Shown here: positions 1 to 34,596 of the stretch, one piece after another | Layout of the letters: each line of letters opens with the position of its first letter | Position numbering within the stretch: the first letter of the stretch is position 1 | The notes under the pieces: generated by a model | The model's input: the letters and a program-made list of their open reading frames with translations, nothing else | Told to the model about the DNA's origin: nothing | Databases searched by the model: none | Origin: Silurus meridionalis | Lineage: Eukaryota; Chordata; Actinopteri; Siluriformes; Siluridae | Assembly: GCF_014805685.1 (NCBI RefSeq) | Contig: NC_060892.1 | Location: 26,246,060 to 26,310,059 of the forward strand | Length of the DNA stretch: 64,000 bases | Direction of reading: 5' to 3' | Program-made: the position numbers and the translations under genes

Positions 1-13396
<13,396 letters not shown>

Positions 13397-13876
13397 TGCT
13401 TTCGCGTTCAAAAGAACGACGCGACAAACATCCTGTTTTTCATATCGATTCCAAAGGCTTTCACTGATGCCGAGAAGCTGCTGCGGTTCCTCACGCTATG
13501 GCTTCATCAGGCTCCAGGACACCGGGACACGGACTCGCCAGTTTTCTACAGTCATCCAGATCTGCAGCACCACGTCACGAGGACGCGACAGAGAAACGTA
13601 GCCATGCAGCCGAGGCCTGAAGACGTCCGAAAAGCTCTCCGGATACGAGGCAGGACACATCAGCATGGCTAGATCATGTCTCCTCCTGTGGGGAGTGTGT
13701 GTTTCTACATGCTCTGCTCTGCTGATGTGGTTTTGGGGGGTTTATGGGAACACCGGCGTGGGATTTGAAACAAAGGGGGAAAAAAAAAAGATTCGGTGGG
13801 TTTTAAATGTTCTGTTCGGTTCTGCAGTATTTGATCTGAAATGATTATTGTTAATTGGGCCTGGATGTTTTTCACT

Positions 13877-13896
13877 AATAAACCTAATTGAATAAA
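13877..13896 (+). terminator. GRIN3B polyadenylation signals
   Basis: Two AATAAA hexamers at 13877-13882 and 13891-13896, about 480 bp after the GRIN3B stop codon, fit a short 3' UTR ending near 13.91 kb. No competing + strand gene lies here. Confidence 0.6.
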
Positions 13897-14282
13897 CTGT
13901 GAATGAACGTCTGTTGGATGGGATCTCCACAGCATGCAGTAGGTCAGGTTCTAATCTTCAGGTGCAGGTGATGGTCATGTGACCCAGTAGATGACACTAA
14001 TATAACGCTATAAAGGGTTATACCTGCAAGGGAGAAAATTAAATCCCCAAATCCTGTTTTAGTCCAAGTGAGGCGGTCGTAAGATTCTCCTTTTTAGCAG
14101 AAATATTCATCGTCAAACGTGTTTTTTTAAGGAAATTCTGGACTCATGCTCTAGAAATCAAGTTACTCAAATGATAAATCATGTGCATTATTGAAAGATG
14201 AATAATTTCCACTCGTTTATATCACTGACCTGATGGTACATTCATGTGAAGGTATCTGTGTGTTCAATAAACCCACCTTATA

Positions 14283-14703
14283 TAACACACACTGCATGGA
14301 CAAAAGTATTGCGACACCTGAATTTTACAGCCATGTGTTTCTTCCCCAAATTTGGATGCACACGGACGTCTTTGGAAGCAGCGGCATGAAATCTTCCCTT
14401 TACTATAACTAGGAGACCCAAACCTGTTCAGCATGGCAGTGCAAACCCTGTGCACAAAGCTCCAGCTCCATGAAGATCTGCTTTCCACGGGTTGGAGTGG
14501 AAGATCTCCTGCTGAATGTGAACTCTGACTGCACCCCCAGGCCTCCTCACCTTCATCGCTACCTGACTTTACTAACACCCTTGTAGCAGAGCACAAATCT
14601 TCCCAGAAGAGTGGAGCTCATTAGAACCGTAAACGGGACGAAATTCAGAATCGGATTATTAAAAAGACAGAGCTGAGGTGTCCACAAACTTTTGGCTGTA
14701 CAG
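14283..14703 (-). mobile_element. TIR element copy B
   Basis: The most complete copy of the family. On the minus strand it starts CAGCCAAAAGTTTGTGGACA and ends near CAATACTTTTGTCCATG. Internal landmarks GTTAGTAAAGTCAGG, GGCCTGGGGGTGCAGTCAG and AGCAGGAGATCTTCCACTCC are shared with the other copies. No open frame beyond chance. Confidence 0.75.
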
Positions 14704-16482
14704 CATCTTCACATCATTCTACTATTACAGGGTTTCTGTCGTTTATTCATAACCCGCAGCTCAGAGAAGGAACCACAAGCAGACGTGCGGAGTGGAAAAT
14801 CCTTTTTGTCTGTTTATGCATTTCTTTTTTTTTTACATTTAAATACAACTGAATGAAAGAGCAAATAGAGTTCATCACAGAACCGTGGATTTTTCATCGT
14901 GTATGATGAATGGATAGAAACTCATCATCCTGCATTCTGACACAGAACGGCAAATAGGCAGAGAAAAAAAAGAGAAGAAAAGTAAATCGATCGTAAAAGC
15001 TCATTTGCGGAAACATTCGTGCTGAAAATCTCTTAAACCTGACTTGAATTATTGCACACGTTTTTTGGATAAAAACCGACATCCCCGAGGCCACCGACGT
15101 TCACCTTATCATTTGTTGCATAGCCTTTGAATGAAAACCCCTGGCAGACAAAAAACGTTTCTTCCGGTCTTCTCTCGTGCAAAGAGTAGAGACGATCGGC
15201 GACGTGTTCGTCTTCATCTATTTGACGGAATAAAGTTCGCAATTAACTCGACTTGTAAAAGCGAGATCCTGTTAATTGAGTTAATCTGTCCTGCGGCGCC
15301 ATCTATAAAGCGTACAACCCTCTAGATTCTGTTTCACTCCTCTTCAAAAAAAAAAAAAAAAAAAAAAGATTTTTGATCCATTTGCACATAAAAATATTCG
15401 CTGATCTCTGACGAGGCTGGTTCCGGACGGGTTCTAGCATCGTGACATACGGCATTAAATAATAATAATAATATTCTACTGCGCTTGGCTTCCTGTTAAC
15501 CTTTACTGTGGACTATCAAAAATATTTCTATACTCCTACATTCCATGGAAGTTACAATGTCGAGGAGAAAGTAGATCTTATGTGATACGGGTTTTGGGGG
15601 AAAATGAACCCATTTGAAGGGTTGATTTTTTATAATGCAGTAACACACACACACAAGCAAAGAGCAACAAAAACGATCGAGCGTACCAATCAGGTGTTAC
15701 GATACGCAAAAGGACGAGACCAACGCGTCTGCAGGTGAAACATCCTGAACTGAAGGTCCAAAGCTGCAGCCTTAATAAAATCTGTGTAACCCTAAATATA
15801 GAGGAACTACGGAGACGAATTACAAGACGTTGCTCTTTAATCTGAAACGATTCATCAGGGCACCTTTATAAATCTTCCTGGAATTGAGCAAAAAGCGGAC
15901 TTTACAAGCTTCTAACGAGATTAGTGCATTAATTGTAAAGATCAACAACAATCCGTTCCAAAAACTGGAACTTTTCCTTGAGAAAGGAATTCAACGATCC
16001 TTGACACTGAAATGTAGTCTTCCCAAAAAAAAAAAATTCCTTAAAACACAACACATTTTCAAGGCATCATGGACTAAGACTATACTTTCACAAGGTAAAC
16101 TACATCCGGGTGAGATCTTGGTTTCAGCGTCACACTGGGTCATCTTCTACCGCATTAAAACCTTCACAAGATTCATCCTGCTCGAAAAGATCAATCGCTA
16201 TTTGGTTTGATTTAAACGCATACAGTAAAGGTAACGCGGATCGACACCGAGTTCTGAACGAGTCCCGGCACGCCGTCAGATCAGATCAGATCAGTATTAT
16301 TATTATACACACTGTACACTAACACACCCAGTGTTTAAAGAAACCAATCATTAATCATCTTAAAGAAAAAACAAAAACAAAAAAAAACACACAATTGCTC
16401 TCCGGATGATCACATCGTCATGTCTCCAAATAATTCAAGAAGCGTCTGAGTACAAAAGAAAACATTTACCCCTTTTCTGCAT

Positions 16483-16483
<1 letters not shown>

Positions 16484-16513
<30 letters not shown>
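16484..16513. repeat. (GT)n microsatellite
   Basis: GT array about 120 bp beyond the TMEM259 stop codon, so probably in its 3' UTR (as CA repeats in the mRNA). Confidence 0.9.
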
Positions 16514-16515
<2 letters not shown>

Positions 16516-16633
16516 GCGGTGATTACATTGCGCTCCATCGCTGTTGGTGCTCTTCTTCCCTCCTTGACGGATGCATTTAAGGTGAAAAGCTCTGCTAGTT
16601 AAAGAGGTAAAAAGGCAAAATGATTGGTTGAGC

Positions 16634-25250
<8,617 letters not shown>

Positions 25251-25544
25251 TCAACCTCCAGGCGCGTCTCCACCAGCTCCAGAACCCTGCTCAAGAAGCC
25301 CACAGGAGCGCTTCATCCACCGACTCCACCAACACCAACTACACCGAGCTCCTGTTTACACACAGGATTCCTCCGCGGAACTGGGAGGGACGGAAACCAC
25401 ATCGAGTGGAGCTCCAGTCTACAGCGCCCCCTTGTGTCATGGATGACCACATAAGCAAATCTAAATTTGGTTTGGTTTGATTAGAATAATAATTAAAATC
25501 CAATGTAAAAATAATAAAAACAACATCAATAGAAATAATAACAA

Positions 25545-25962
25545 TTAGAGCTGTCAATCAATTAAAATATTTAATCGTGATTATCACATGATTGTCATGG
25601 ATTAATTTGTGATTAATCGCAACTTAATCACGTTTTTTTTTTATCTGTTCTAAATGTACCTTGTAATTAAACTTTTTAAAGTTTTAAATACTTTAATCAA
25701 CATGGACATAGAGAAATATGGTGATTTATGCAATTTATGTTTATTATTAGTGCAACCAAACACTATATTAGGGAAGACATGCAGGTAGTTGGTGTGATAG
25801 GGGCAGATGTAGAGGACAGGGGGGTATGGAGACGGGTGATTATTAAAATGGTCAAACAGAAATTCGCACTGCATTAATCGCGCGTTAATAAAAACGCGTA
25901 CGGTTAAAATGAATTTGCGATGACGCGTTATTACCGCCTTCATTTTAACCGCCCTAATAATA
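25545..25962. mobile_element. Possible non-autonomous DNA transposon with LINE scrap inside
   Basis: Left edge TTAGAGCTGTCAATCAATTA and right edge (reverse complement) TTAGGGCGGTTAAAATGAAG are imperfect inverted termini. Many ATTAATCGCG-type motifs lie inside. A perfect 13-bp inverted repeat occupies 25901-25913 and 25939-25951. A LINE-like scrap at 25771-25841 interrupts the element. Boundaries are approximate. Confidence 0.4.
25771..25841 (+). mobile_element. LINE 3' fragment (short)
   Basis: About 70 bp beginning GGGAAGACATGCAGGTAGTT closely match 58611-58678, the coding 3' end of the LINE remnant there, in the same orientation. Too short to code. Confidence 0.6.
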
Positions 25963-26101
25963 ATAAACAGTGCGTGTTGGGTCTGTATGGTGAGATGACT
26001 GTTATAACACTCCGATCCACAGGTGGCGCTGTCTGTAACTCTTCAGTGCAGCGCGCGTGCTTGTGCACTAGCGTACTCAGTTGTACACCGTTCGTCTGTA
26101 G

Positions 26102-26940
26102 TAGTGATGGGAGATTCGGCTCTTTGGCTCGACTCCCTTAGAAGAGCCGGCTCCCAAATGGCTCTTCATTTAGTATCACTGGGAGCTTCTATTTAATATA
26201 ATTTTACAATTATAAATGGTTTGTGTTACGCAATTTTATTCAGAGTTTTAATAAAAGTAAACTTAGTAAGCTTTATTTATATGCTTTTTTTCGTTACAAA
26301 GAAAAATACACATTTACTATTGTTTACATTTTTAATGCCAGGAGTATAAACTAGAATCATCATTACATATTATACAGTTGTATAAATATCAAATCTTGAG
26401 AAAAGAAATAGATTTATGTCAAAGTCTCTACCATTATACATACTCTTACATTTTCTCTCTTATTGCTGCTGTTCTCAAAGCGACCAAACACATTTTGTTG
26501 TTTTACTACAATGACAATAAAGTCTCTAAGTCTAAAGTCGTAGCAATCAAACAGAACTTCTGTGATGAGATACATTAAAAAATCCCTCCAGAACAAAGCT
26601 GTATGTGCACATTCCACAAGAGATGAAGAACAGATTTATCCTCAACTCCAAAAAAGCTACATACAGAGTCATCGTCTGGACAAATATACAATTTAAAATC
26701 AAGCTTGGTAGGATAAAAGTAATAAAATACTTTATAAGATATATTGTTAGCCTTACTGGCAGTTTAATATTTAGAAGACAGAGGCCACACTTGTTTACAT
26801 GGAATCACCTGCATGGATTCTGAGCAGGAACCGCTAAAGATTCGACTCTCCCCGACACGAGTCGGCTCTTCATGTTCGCTACAAAGAATCGGCTCTTAGA
26901 GTCACTAGTTTCCGGCTCGTTCGTGAAGAACACATCACTG
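26102..26940. mobile_element. hAT-like non-autonomous element between TMEM259 and MED16
   Basis: Left end TAGTGATGGGAGATTCGGCT and right end ...GTGAAGAACACATCACTG give a 7-bp terminal inverted repeat AGTGATG. Subterminal AGAGCCGGCTC / CGGCTCTT motifs are repeated at both ends, as in hAT elements. The interior is AT-rich with no transposase frame. No 8-bp target duplication is visible, so the copy is old or the ends are slightly misplaced. Confidence 0.6.
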
Positions 26941-27106
26941 GAGCTTATACACAGGATTTCTCAGATAGTTTAGGAAATTATTTGATCTTTGGAGGTATTT
27001 TGGGACATTAATAATCAGAAACAGATAAATGAGGTGATATTTGGAGGACCAGTTCTTGTTTCGTCTTTGTTTTGTTTACTTTGTGTATTTGGTAAGCTAG
27101 CTCTGG

Positions 27107-27109
<3 letters not shown>

Positions 27110-27141
<32 letters not shown>
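27110..27141. repeat. (GA)n tract in MED16 5' UTR
   Basis: GA array ending 31 bp before the MED16 start codon. It lies either in the first exon or straddling a splice acceptor; which one cannot be settled from sequence. Confidence 0.9.
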
Positions 27142-27143
<2 letters not shown>

Positions 27144-27172
27144 GAAGACCTCCTGGAACCGCCAATGGTTTA

Positions 27173-30100
27173 ATGATGGATGTTGTGTATGTGTGTGAGT
27201 GGGAGAAGAGAACCAAGAGCAACCACTGTCCATCAATCCCCCTGGTGTGTGCGTGGTCCTGCAGGAACCTCATCGCCTTCACCACTGACCTGAAAAATGA
27301 AGATGAAGACAAAGGTACACACACACACACACACACACACACATATCACACTCCAAAAGTATGTTTACACCCAAACCCTTATGGAAGTGTCTTCCTGTCT
27401 GTTCACTTTCTGCTGTAGATCTCAGTCATATGATCCATATCATCGATTCTGAACATCCCTGGGACGTCTACTCCATCAACTCTGGTCATACAGAAGTTAT
27501 CTCCTGCCTTGAATGGGACCAGTCAGGTGAGTGATCAAAAAGGTGTTGGTGGTCTAGTGGTTAATGCATCAGACTCTGGATCCAGTGGTCCTGAGTTCCA
27601 ATCCCAGCCACACCAAGCTGCCACTCCTGGGCCCCTAAGCAAGGCCCTTAACTCCATAACTCCTCAGTTTAGGATACATCTAAGTTCTTCTAGATAAGAG
27701 TGTCTGCCAAATGCCATACATGTTAAAGTTTGTGGACACTTGAGCACAAGTTGTGCTTCTTTTTAAACATCTCATTGCACATTTAGTCTCCATTTGCTGT
27801 TCTAATAAACTCAACTGGATTTCGTGGAGCTATAAAGGTGTTAGTGAAGTCAGGTACTGATGTAGGTGAGGTGAGGAGGCCTGAGGTTCACAATCATCCC
27901 AAAAGTTTTCAATCAGTTCCGAGCTTTGTAGCAGGAGATCTTCATGGAGCTGGCTTTGTGCACATGGTCATGCTGGAGCAGGTTTGTGTCTCCTAGCTCA
28001 AGTGAATTTCATGCTCCAGAGATTTAATATACAACTGTGTGTCTCCAACTTTGTGAGAACATTTTGGGGAGGAAATGCTTTCTGGTCTCAATGTTTACAT
28101 GACGTTTAGTTGAACATGAAGGATTGAGTGACCAAATCCGATCTGCACTTTTACGTGAGCAGGGTCCAGACTGCTCTCTGCAGATGGAGATGGACAGATC
28201 AAGTGCTGGGCGATGTCGGAGCACCTGGTGAACAGCTGGGAATGTACTCAGAGCAGCTCGGTTGATGGAGAACCTATCGTGGCTCTGTCATGGCTGCACA
28301 ATGGAGTGAAGCTCGCGCTGCATGTAGAGAAGGTACGGAGATGTTTCGAACGCTGTCTTTTCACTGCTCGTATTCACAAAACAAATCCAAAACCGTATCG
28401 TTTTTCTTTTTCCGGGTGCATCTTCCACCCCACAGTCCGGGTCCACCAACTTTGGAGAAAAGTTCTCACGGGTGAAGTTCTCTCCCTCTCTCACTCTTTT
28501 TGGGGGAAAACCGATGGAGGGCTGGTTGGCAGTGACGGTGAGCGGGTTGGTCAGCGTGTCCCTGTTGAAGCCGAACGGCGCTTTGCTGTCAGCCAGCGAG
28601 AGTCTGAGCCGCCTGCGTGGGCGCGTGGCCCTGGCCGACATCGCGTTCACAGGCGGCGGGAACATCGTGGTGGCTACGACCGACGGCAGCAGCTCTTCAC
28701 CCGTGCAGTTCTACAAGGTGTGCGTGAGCGTGGTGAGCGAGAAGTGCCGCATCGACACCGAGCTCCTGCCCTCGCTCTTCATGCGCTGCACCACCGACCC
28801 CGTGCGCCGCGCCAAGTACCCTGCTGTCACACACCTCAAGTTCCTCACGCGGGAGAACTCAGAGCAGGTGAGAACACGTTCACTCGTGGAGAAGAACACC
28901 GTATCAGATCAGAGATGGCGCTCTTCTCCGTTTATTAATCTGCTCATGGGTTTTCAAGGTGCTGCTTTGTGCATCCAGTCAGATGGGAAGCATCGTAGAG
29001 TGCTGGTCTTTACGGAAAGAAGGACTTCCGGTCAACAATATATTCCAGCACCGTTCACCTGTTGGTAAGAGACAAACCCTGATCGTAGATTAAGATTTTT
29101 ACTTTCACAGGAATCACATCTTGCAGTGAAATGAAATATGAGCGTAAAGTGTCTGTGTGTAAAATAAACAAATACGTATAATAATACATTATATAACGAT
29201 AAGAAATGGCGCAGGTATATTTCGATGTGTAAAGGAAGTCCCAGGAGCAGTGGTTAGGACGAGGTGGATTCCTCTCTGATCTGCTGCTGTTCGTGTATGA
29301 AATCGATCACCTGGTTTTGGTTTGCAGTCGGAGAAAAGCAGCCGATGATTCTGAAGTGGCGAATCCTTTCAACCACGAGTGACCTGGACCGTGTTTCTGC
29401 AGTGGCGCTGCCCAAACTGCCCATCTCGATTTCCAACACGGACCTTAAAGTGGCCTCGGACACAAAGTTCTGCCCGGGTCTCGGTAAAGCTTTTATATCC
29501 TCATGTCCGAGAAACGTTCACTTTTATTTTAGGGTCATTAGATAGTAATAAGTGTGAAATAAACACTATTCTACTGACTTTCTCGAGGTCTGTATTATTA
29601 CCTATAGTCTGTAGTGTCTTGTATAATCTTGTCTAGTGGTGCAACGGATCTCAAAACTCACGGTTCTGATCACATTACAGTTTTTGACTCACGGATCCGA
29701 TCGATAATCGAATCAGCTTCCGTACATGCAATGTGATCTCTCGATCAGGTCTGGCTTTGGCCTTCCACGATGGCACGATTCAAATACTCCATCGTCTGTC
29801 TCTCCAAACCATGGGGGTGTTCCCTGGGACTTCCAGCACTTCTCAGCGTGTAGGGGACGAGCCGGCGATTAAACGCCAGAGAACCGGAGGCCCCATGGTG
29901 CACTTCAAAGCTCTGCAGTTCTCCTGGACGTCCCTGGCTCTGGTTGGAGTAGATAACCTTGGAAAGGTACGCAGAGCTGGCAGGAGAGAGGCGGATTAGA
30001 CTGCACTTATATTTACTGTACTTTTTTATCCAGATTGATTTACAATTACAGCTGAGCAGTTAAGGCTTAAGGGCCTTGCTCAGGGGCCCAGTGACCTTCT

Positions 30101-33100
30101 GGTCCACAGTTTAATACCTCAACCAATGAGCTACCACGTTCCTCACATCATCAGTGATGCTGAACTTGAAAGAAATACCTGCTAACAGTCTTGAGTACTT
30201 TGAGTCTGTATTCTCGGATTAACTGTGTGTTCTATGAAGTCCACGTAGACTATCAGTAGTTACATTTTGTTGCCATGTTCTGAAACCTCTCTTTGTCCCG
30301 CCAATTCTCTTAGCTGCACATGATCCGCGTGTCCCCCTCCATGGGCCAGATGTTGGACATGAACATTCTGCTACGCCACCTACTGTTCCTGCTGGAGTAC
30401 TGCATGGTGACAGGGTACGACTGGTGGGATGTGCTGCTGCATGTGCAACACAGCATGGTGCATAACTTGGTAGAGAAGCTGCACGAAGAGTACATGAGGC
30501 AGAATCAGGCCTTACAGCAGGTACGTCGAAATGGGATTTCTTCTCAGTTGTGTATTAAACATTAAAATAAAAATCCATATGGAGGTGTATTAAAAGAGAT
30601 TTTGATAGAAGGCTTTTCTCATTCAATATTTCATGCATGAGAAGTCCAGGCTCATTGTCTAATAACGTGTTGTAACTACAATTACACGAAAACACACTCG
30701 AAAGCAAACCACTGACATCGTAATCCAATATATAATGCACTCTTTAGCTGAAACGATTCCTCAAGTAACTCAAATACACAAAATCGTTTAGTACATTAAA
30801 CTACACACAGAGCATTGCGTTTCCCCACGGACTATTATTACTGACGCACCACCCGCTGATCTTTAGAGCGCTCTGGACAGGTAAACACAGATGATGTTTA
30901 ACACGGGTCTCTTAACACAAACAAGTCTTTTGTTTCCTTTTTAGAAAAATTAAACAAAAGTACGTTTCGATGGAATAATGGGTTTAATAATCATTACTAA
31001 AAATAATGTATAGCTGCAGCTCTAATGCATGCGTGGGTTTCTAATCTTATGAAAGAGACTAAATCAGAGAGATTTGTTTTTGCTGGAATAATTTCGGATC
31101 CTGGCTCGTGATCCTTTTCCTGTTTTGAATGTCCGTTGCAGGTTCTCTCCACTCGAATCGTAGCCGTAAAGGCCTCCCTGTGCAAGCTGTCTTTAGCCAC
31201 CGCGGCCCGCGCATGCGACTTCTACGCCAAGCTGCTCCTCATCGCCATCAGCTCCACGCTGAAATCTCTGCTGAGGCCTCACGTTCTTAACACACCAGAC
31301 AAGAGCCCAGGAGATCGTCTGGCCGAGATCTGCAACAAGAATCTGGACACTGGTAACAAACCCATAACTGTGGCGCCGATTGAGGACGTTTTGATCACGG
31401 AGAAAGATCTGAAGCTCGTTTGGGAGCAACAGTCTCAGTATTTATAGAAGCTTATAGAAAATGAAGTCCATCTAGAGCAGTTTTTTATGCAGAATATACA
31501 ATAATAGATGACTTTCTTCTACTTTTTTATTTTGCTTAATTTCCCCCAGATATTGACAAGGTGATGATCAACCTGAAGACGGAGGAGTTTGTTCTGGATG
31601 GACCTCCGCTCCAGTCCCTGCAGCAGCTCATTCAGTGGGTGGGAGACTTTGTGTTGTATCTGCTGGCCAACCTGCCCAACCAGGTCAGTTCCCTGCACCG
31701 GGCACTACATTTATTTAATACAGTTTAATAATAATCATAACAATCTCTATTTTATAAAGTGCTTTTTAAAAGCTACACATCAAAGCGCTTTCCAAGAATG
31801 AAAGAAGAAATTAAAATAATGTACAAATAAATCAATAATGGTAAGAATAATTAAACAAAAATAAACATCACAACAAATAAAAGATCACATAAACGCTATC
31901 CTGATGAAGCAAAGTTTAAGAGCTGATTTAAAAACATGCGCTTGAGTTTCCTCCTCCCTCCTCCCTCATTAACGTACAGAGGAACGAAGGAAACCACTGG
32001 AACCCGAGACACAGTGAAGATCACATCTGGAGAATGGAAGAAGTTGATAAACATTTCCAAGGATTAATTATAAGGGTTATAGGATTATTAGGGATAAACA
32101 TCTATAAAGAACAAACCTACAGGCACAAAACGTACACATTCTTTTATCTTTATCTGTGTACAGCTGTTCTGAGATCATGTCTGCTGTAAAACAGCGCAAT
32201 AGAAATACAAATGAATTGAACTGAATATTGACTCTGTTACACACACACTCCTAATCTTCTACTTTCACCTGTTTGTGCATAGAAAATGGTGGAGATGTCA
32301 TGCAGAGCAGAGTAAACCGTGAAGATGTTTAAAGCAGGTTTTTTTAATCTGCTGCAGAAACTCGCTACAGGGGGTGTGTGAGAAACGCACCTCACATCAA
32401 AGATACTACAGAGAGAGCGAGTGGATGAGTGTCGAGCAGCTTGTGGCCCATTTCTGTTAAAATAATGTTCATGATGATCTCTTTTCACTGAGGCTCTCAA
32501 TCCTAAATATCCCAAAACCCCTCTGCAGGATCATCCAGGCTGCAGTGGTTTATCACCTCCGCCATGGACACTGTGATTCAAGATCTTTATTTGTCTTTCG
32601 GCATATTTTGCATTTAACCACAGCGGAAACGTTACCATCTTTCTTTCCTGACGTGAAGAGCCGTCCGACTCCATGATGTTAGACTCTCATACGTTAATCA
32701 GGCAGACGATATCGTCTCTTAATTGTTCTGCAATTTCTGAATCAGAAAAAATTAATCTGTGTCTTTTCAGGGCTCCACAGTGCGTCCAGGTTTCGGTTTC
32801 CTGCGTGACGGACCCTCCCTGGGCATGCTGAGGGAGATGATGGTCATGATACGCATCTGGGGCCTACTGAAGCCCGGGTGTCTGCCCATCTACACAGCCA
32901 CATCAGACAACCAGGACAGCATGTCTCTGCTTTTCCGCCTCCTCACTAAACTCTGGCTCTGCTGTGAGTCTGCATCAAAAAATTACATCGTGTTCTGATC
33001 AGTACTGAAGCTTTCAGAGTAACGTTTTCTTAAACCTCCGTCAGAATGTAACGTTATTGCTCTCATCCTGAAGTCAAACAAAGAAAGATTAACACGCCTG

Positions 33101-34301
33101 CATGGTCATTATGATCCGGTTTATTTTTGTGTTTTCGCTCCACCTGCAGCGCGAGACGAAAGTCATCCTCAGGAGCCGGACGAGACGCTGCTGGACGAGT
33201 GCTGTCTGCTGCCCAGCCAGCTGCTCGTGCCCAGCATGGACTGGCTTCCCATCAACGATGGCGTCATTACCAAGATCCAGAGCAAGCACCATTTACGCCT
33301 GCAGTTTGGAAAACCCTACACCCTCCCCGGACTCAACCCCAACTCTCAGATGGAGCTTTTCTCCAGGTGAGCAGGTGGAAATGAAACGCAGACACAAATA
33401 AAGTCCGTCTGAGCCTCATCGCTTTCACGCGCTGGTCAGGCTGCTCTTTTTTTTTACTTTTTCTCAAAGAAAAACAAACTGAATTTTCATCAGATTTACA
33501 TCAGACATTATACATCTGCATCTATACCCACACGTGTACATTACCAAAAGTTTTCAGACACCTGGTTATAAATACGGTGTGTGTGTTTTTGAGCATCGTA
33601 TTCCACATTTAGTCCTTCTAATTCCCTCCACTCTTCTGGGCAGATGTTCCACTAGATTTTGTGGTGATTTGTTACAAGAGTATTAGTAAAGTCAGGTCCT
33701 GATGTGGGTGAGAAGGTGAGGAGGCCTGGGGTGCACTCAGTGTTCACATTAATCAGGAGATCATTCACTCCAACCCATGCAAAGCAGATCTTCATGGAGC
33801 TGGAGCTTCGTGCACAGGGTTTGCATGGTCGTGCAGGAGCAGATTTTGGGTCTTAGTTTACCCATATTTACAAATACCTGCTTATTTACTGTACATTTGC
33901 TCATCAGAAATATAGATATCAACAGAAAAAACATCTTTCTAAGAATCCAAGTATCTTCTCAGGAATCCAGCATCTCAGAGGATGGATAATCTCCGCTGTT
34001 TACACATGGGCATCCGTCCCACGGAGGACAGCAAGGCCTGCACCAGGTACCTCCAAGATGTTCAGGACGTGTGATTTTTGTCTATTCAATTAATTTATTA
34101 CAAAAAAAAAAAACAATATACACAAACACGACTGTAGAAGAATCCTAAACACTGCTCTAACTGGGTTGTGTCAGGTGCGGCTGTGTTACGATGCTGCGCT
34201 CTCCGAACAAGACCAACGCCATGAAGCAGTGGGAGCAGCGCTGGATAAAGAACTGTCTGTGTGGGGGTCTGTGGAGGAAGATCCCGAACTGTGTGGGCTG
34301 A
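27173..34301 (+). CDS. MED16: MED16, Mediator tail subunit, complete 14-exon CDS
   Basis: Subunit of the Mediator tail module that links activators to RNA polymerase II, nuclear. Exons: 27173-27314, 27419-27526, 28163-28332, 28436-28867, 28959-29064, 29328-29483, 29749-29966, 30314-30520, 31142-31352, 31550-31683, 32771-32963, 33150-33366, 33963-34046, 34175-34301. Phases agree throughout (2505 nt, 834 residues; human is about 877). Start gives [12 protein letters not shown]; the next ATG at 27176 is equally possible. The N-terminal two-thirds is the WD40 beta-propeller: [73 protein letters not shown]. Helical region: [54 protein letters not shown]. The C terminus ends in a Cys-rich stretch ([24 protein letters not shown]). 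Exon 1's donor GTACAC runs straight into a CA repeat. Confidence 0.97.
27315..27342. repeat. (CA)n tract forming the MED16 exon 1 donor
   Basis: MED16 coding exon 1 ends GACAAAG at 27314 and the intron begins GTACACACAC..., so the CA array supplies intron positions 4 onward of the splice donor. It is a weak donor by consensus (GTRAGT). Confidence 0.9.
27541..27722 (+). mobile_element. tRNA-derived SINE copy in MED16 intron 2
   Basis: The 5' part, GGTGTTGGTGGTCTAGTGG...GAGTTCCAATCCC, resembles a tRNA (Gln/Glu-like) with A-box and B-box regions, followed by GCAAGGCCCTTAACTCC and a 3' module AGTGTCTGCCAAATGCCATA. The same 3' module, inverted, appears near 63.85 kb. It does not fold as an intact tRNA and is not a tRNA gene. 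Confidence 0.7.
27723..28035 (+). mobile_element. TIR element copy D
   Basis: Starts AAAGTTTGTGGACACTTGAG and keeps GTTAGTGAAGTCAGGTACTG, AGCAGGAGATCTTCATGGAG and CATGCTGGAGCAGGTTTG. Abuts the SINE in MED16 intron 2. The terminal end is degraded. Confidence 0.7.
29635..29712. mobile_element. Short hAT-type terminus fragment in a MED16 intron
   Basis: The stretch GTGGTGCAACGGATCTCAAA with CACGGATCCGATCGATAATC resembles the terminal region of fish hAT elements. Only one end is visible and no partner end was found. Confidence 0.35.
30025..30140. mobile_element. SINE-like remnant in a MED16 intron
   Basis: Contains TTTATCCAGATTGATTTACA, AGGGCCTTGCTCAGGGGCCC and CAACCAATGAGCTACCAC, a module recurring (diverged or inverted) at about 36.30-36.44, 49.55-49.64 and 53.95-54.02 kb. 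Confidence 0.5.
32130..32226 (+). mobile_element. SINE-like repeat tail in a MED16 intron
   Basis: Diverged copy of the module at 9.9 kb: CAGCTGTTCTGAGATCATGT, GCGCAATAGAAATACAAATG, then a GAATTGAACTGAA tail. Confidence 0.5.
33542..33850 (+). mobile_element. TIR element copy E in MED16 intron 12
   Basis: Starts ACCAAAAGTTTTCAGACACC, then TTAGTAAAGTCAGGTCCTGA, GGCCTGGGGTGCACTCAG and GCAAAGCAGATCTTCATGGA. The 3' terminal repeat is not evident. Confidence 0.7.
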
Positions 34302-34596
34302 GGGTCTTCAGAGCTTCAGAGTCCTGTTTGTGTGGGTGAAGCAGGGACGTGATTAATCAGTCAGCACTGCTGCAGTGGTGCGAAGGGAAAGGAAACTCAC
34401 ACACACACACACACACACACTCCTGTGTTCAGGATACAGTAGATGCAGTTTTTATATACAAACGCTTCTCGAGTATTTCAGGCCCTGATGAGGAAGTTCA
34501 GGGAGAGGGTTTGTAAATTACTTGATGAATGATGCTTTGAGAATTTGTAAATATTTTCTTTTCCATGTTGCATTTTATTTTAATGTGCTTCTTTAT

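Larger units (their letters stand above)
13915..16633. other. Convergent intergenic region with likely TMEM259 3' UTR
   Basis: Lies between the 3' ends of GRIN3B (+) and TMEM259 (-). No coding sequence was recognised. An AATAAA on the minus strand (TTTATT at 14742-14747 on +) could end a long TMEM259 3' UTR of about 1.9 kb, but nearer signals cannot be excluded. Poly-A/T runs at about 15346-15366 and 16027-16037 and a GT array at 16484-16513 are present. A TIR element sits at 14283-14703. Confidence 0.5.

Noticed and set aside
27541..27615. tRNA gene (Gln/Glu-like)
   Set aside because: The acceptor and anticodon arms do not pair properly and the 3' side continues into a SINE body.
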